64,000 bases of DNA. It comes from Psychroflexus aestuariivivens (GTDB taxonomy: Bacteria; Bacteroidota; Bacteroidia; Flavobacteriales; Flavobacteriaceae). Positions 62,680-64,000 of the stretch are shown here, piece by piece; position 1 is the first letter of the stretch, and each line of letters begins with the position of its first letter. Where the stretch lies: contig NZ_RQVT01000034.1 in the NCBI RefSeq assembly GCF_004010055.1, positions 62,001 to 126,000 of the forward strand, written 5' to 3'. The notes under the pieces are model-generated. The model was not told the origin of the DNA and did not search any database. It saw only the letters and a program-made list of their open reading frames with translations. Position numbers and translations under genes: made by a program.

Positions 62680-62913
62680 TTGAGTTCGCAAATAAATAAT
62701 CCTCTGCATGGCGTAAAATTGGCTCAAATTCTTGAAGAATTGCATGCTTATTATGGTTGGGAAGTTTTAGGTGAAAAAATTAATATTCGGTCTTTTCAAA
62801 ATGATCCGTCTATAAAATCCAGTTTGAAATTTTTACGCCGAACGCCTTGGGCAAGAGCAAAAGTAGAAACTTTGTATTTAAAATATTTGAAGGAGAAAAC
62901 AGACAAGAATTGA
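62680..62913 (+). CDS. VF530-family DNA-binding protein
   Basis: A 77-residue protein from a TTG start at 62680; no ATG is available in the frame before the conserved region. It reads NNPLHGVKLAQILEELHAYY, GWEVLGEKINIRSFQNDPSI and KSSLKFLRRTPWARAKVE, the DUF2132/VF530 signature. Members are small, basic and thought to bind nucleic acid. It is seven bases after the DEAD-box helicase, so is likely cotranslated with it. The gap to the convergent gene at 62965 has a perfect 12-bp dyad. Confidence 0.88.
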   Translation: MSSQINNPLHGVKLAQILEELHAYYGWEVLGEKINIRSFQNDPSIKSSLKFLRRTPWARAKVETLYLKYLKEKTDKN

Positions 62914-62933
62914 TTGAAAAATAAAATTGCATT

Positions 62934-62966
62934 AAGTAGAATTCATAAAAAATTTGAATTCTACTT
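62934..62966. other. Perfect 12-bp inverted repeat between convergent genes
   Basis: AAGTAGAATTCA (62934-62945) and TGAATTCTACTT (62955-62966) are exact complements with a nine-base A-rich loop. No T-run follows on either side. The right arm overlaps the stop codon of the convergent gene. Probably a bidirectional transcription stop. Confidence 0.7.
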
Positions 62967-63486
62967 ACCAACCGCCAAGCTTTGACTGTTTGTCCATGCT
63001 TTTTTTCAGGCTTTTGTTCAACTTATTAAAGAATTCTGGCAAATCGATTTTAGCGTTTTCAAAATGCCTTTCTAACTCTGGCTGATTGGGATTGTTTATA
63101 TTTGGAAGGTCGTAATAACTGTTGTAATATTCATATTGTAAGTCGCTGATTTCAAATTTATAGCGATTATTTTTAAAAGCAATTTCCAAATTGAATTTCA
63201 AATTGGAAGTATAATTTTTGTAAATAATCACATCTTTGGCTTCACCAGAAAGTTGAATAATTTTATCTCCGACCTCATCAATAACTTCAAATTGATAAGT
63301 TTTCTTTTGTTCAGAAATCCAATGTTTAGTTTCAGAAAAAAGTTGACTTGCTGGTTTGTCATTAACATCAGTGACTACGAAAGAGCTCAGTCCTGAAGAT
63401 TGATATTCGAATTGGCTTTGGTCTTGAGCTAAACTACAAAAAACAGTTCCCAAAAAAGCGATGACAAGCAATATATTTGACTTCAT
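62965..63486 (-). CDS. Secreted protein of unknown function, possibly DUF4468-like
   Basis: A 173-residue exported protein: signal peptide ending FLGTVFCSLAQ, then a single alpha/beta domain (QLFSETKHWISEQKKTYQF, DEVGDKIIQLSGEAKDVIIY, a run of strands, a helical C-terminus LPEFFNKLNKSLKKSMDKQS). The plan resembles DUF4468-type proteins of Bacteroidota, but I cannot confirm it. It is preceded after 18 bases by a small tail-anchored protein in the same orientation and may be in its operon. Confidence 0.7.
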   Translation of the reverse strand: MKSNILLVIAFLGTVFCSLAQDQSQFEYQSSGLSSFVVTDVNDKPASQLFSETKHWISEQKKTYQFEVIDEVGDKIIQLSGEAKDVIIYKNYTSNLKFNLEIAFKNNRYKFEISDLQYEYYNSYYDLPNINNPNQPELERHFENAKIDLPEFFNKLNKSLKKSMDKQSKLGGW

Positions 63487-63504
63487 ATAACATTGAAATT
63501 TGCC

Positions 63505-63783
63505 TCAATATACAAAAGAAAACACATAAACCACACCTAAAATAACGAGGACAATACAAAAACTCAAAACATAAACCAGTCGTTGACGCTTGGATTCTTG
63601 AGATTGCCGTTTGCGTATTTTTTGATTGACTGTTTCTATTTGAGATTTAGTAAACTTAGGTAAAGCAGTCTGACTTTGTTTAGACGTGTTCAGGTTTTTA
63701 TCTTTAAATTGACGGGCGTGTTTATCCAAGCGATTTTGACGTCTCGCTAAGCTGGCTTTAAACTGGTCTAAACTGCCATTCAT
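63505..63783 (-). CDS. Small tail-anchored basic protein
   Basis: A 92-residue protein with a basic soluble part (MNGSLDQFKASLARRQNRLD, KIRKRQSQESKRQR) and one C-terminal membrane segment (LVYVLSFCIVLVILGVVYVF), so probably anchored by its tail with the basic domain in the cytoplasm. No family recognised. The start is taken at 63783; a reading to 63846 adds a hydrophobic, less convincing N-terminus. Likely in an operon with the following secreted protein. Confidence 0.68.
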   Translation of the reverse strand: MNGSLDQFKASLARRQNRLDKHARQFKDKNLNTSKQSQTALPKFTKSQIETVNQKIRKRQSQESKRQRLVYVLSFCIVLVILGVVYVFSFVY

Positions 63784-63933
63784 TCTAAAAATTTTACTGA
63801 TAACATAAGTCAATTTTAGTAAAAAAAAATCGATTATTAAATTCATTTTAAAATATTTATTGATATCATTGAATTTAATTATTTCAAATTATGTGAAATA
63901 GCTAGTTTGAAATCTATAATATTCAAATCAGAT

Positions 63934-64000
63934 ATGAAAAAAGTATTTTTATCGTTTTTAGCTTTATGCTTTATATTGAGTGCAACTTCATGTGGAAGAA
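63934..64000 (+). CDS. N-terminus of a lipoprotein (3' end outside window)
   Basis: The first 22 codons read MKKVFLSFLALCFILSATSC, then GR. This is a lipoprotein signal peptide with the lipobox SATSC. The gene continues past the right edge and the mature protein cannot be identified. Confidence 0.75.
   Translation, partial: MKKVFLSFLALCFILSATSCGR

Noticed and set aside
1-64000. tRNA, rRNA, CRISPR, insertion sequences and prophage
   Set aside because: No cloverleaf with a CCA-type end, no rRNA block, no regular short repeats, and no transposase or phage structural ORF was seen while reading the gaps and gene products.

Overview
The window looks like a chromosomal segment of a member of the Bacteroidota, most likely family Flavobacteriaceae. 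The DNA is strongly AT-rich. Several genes are preceded by the Bacteroidota promoter pattern TTG-N18..23-TAnnTTTG, and clear Shine-Dalgarno sequences are mostly absent. PorT and a protein with a C-terminal type A sorting domain point to a type IX secretion system. Secreted proteins are often lipoproteins with SCS/DDD-type N-termini. Families typical of the group are present (DUF6029, DUF6252, Omp28-related, TamL, HD-PycTM). I cannot fix the genus. I see no insertion sequence, prophage, CRISPR array, rRNA or tRNA; this is mostly core genome with a few accessory insertions.

Layout. 1-5.3 kb: a truncated lipoprotein metallophosphoesterase, an HD hydrolase fused to a Pycsar-type membrane effector domain, and a large GAF-type protein overlapping it tail to tail. 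5.4-9.4 kb: a TlpA-like lipoprotein, a SulP anion transporter behind a structured leader, and an OxyR with both redox cysteines. 9.4-14.7 kb: the minus-strand run nadC-yihY-chalcone isomerase-like-DUF2147-priA, divergent from rlmH through interlaced promoters. 15.2-18.2 kb: a sugar dehydrogenase/cytochrome c/cupin operon, then an MBL hydrolase coupled to a 49-residue membrane peptide. 18.3-30.3 kb: a conserved cytosolic protein, TrkA/TrkH potassium uptake, menG-porT, a TrmH-type methyltransferase, tamL, fba and accD. 31-40 kb: rpsO, pnp, proCBA, rpoD and typA. 40-47 kb: a cluster of thioredoxin-fold exported proteins (TlpA, a secreted T9SS cargo, an Omp28-like lipoprotein and a CxxC-less paralogue) with a DUF6029 barrel-like protein. 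47-56.7 kb: a YbiT-like ABC-F ATPase, dapF-GNAT-mltG, htrA, a HigBA toxin-antitoxin pair, fumC, a Pmp3/YqaE peptide and a nuclease/phosphatase-family protein. 56.8-64 kb: dnaX-miaE, an aldo/keto reductase, a membrane gene split by an in-frame stop, DUF1456, a DEAD-box helicase with a VF530-like partner, two small unknowns and the start of a lipoprotein.

How it fits together. The genes serve central metabolism (fba, accD, fumC, nadC, proCBA, dapF), information processing (priA, dnaX, rpoD, pnp, rpsO, typA, rlmH, miaE) and envelope biogenesis and redox (tamL, porT, htrA, mltG, TlpA proteins). The best candidates for something unusual are: the HD-PycTM fusion without a visible cyclase; the 40-47 kb thioredoxin-fold cluster containing a member without cysteines; DnaX and AccD proteins that have both lost their zinc-binding cysteines; an ABC-F protein with a destroyed second Walker A; the split membrane gene at 60.4 kb; and a possible leader peptide (MTTTPP) ahead of the SulP transporter. 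Coordinates and motifs were read by eye. Family names rest on remembered family signatures, not on searches.
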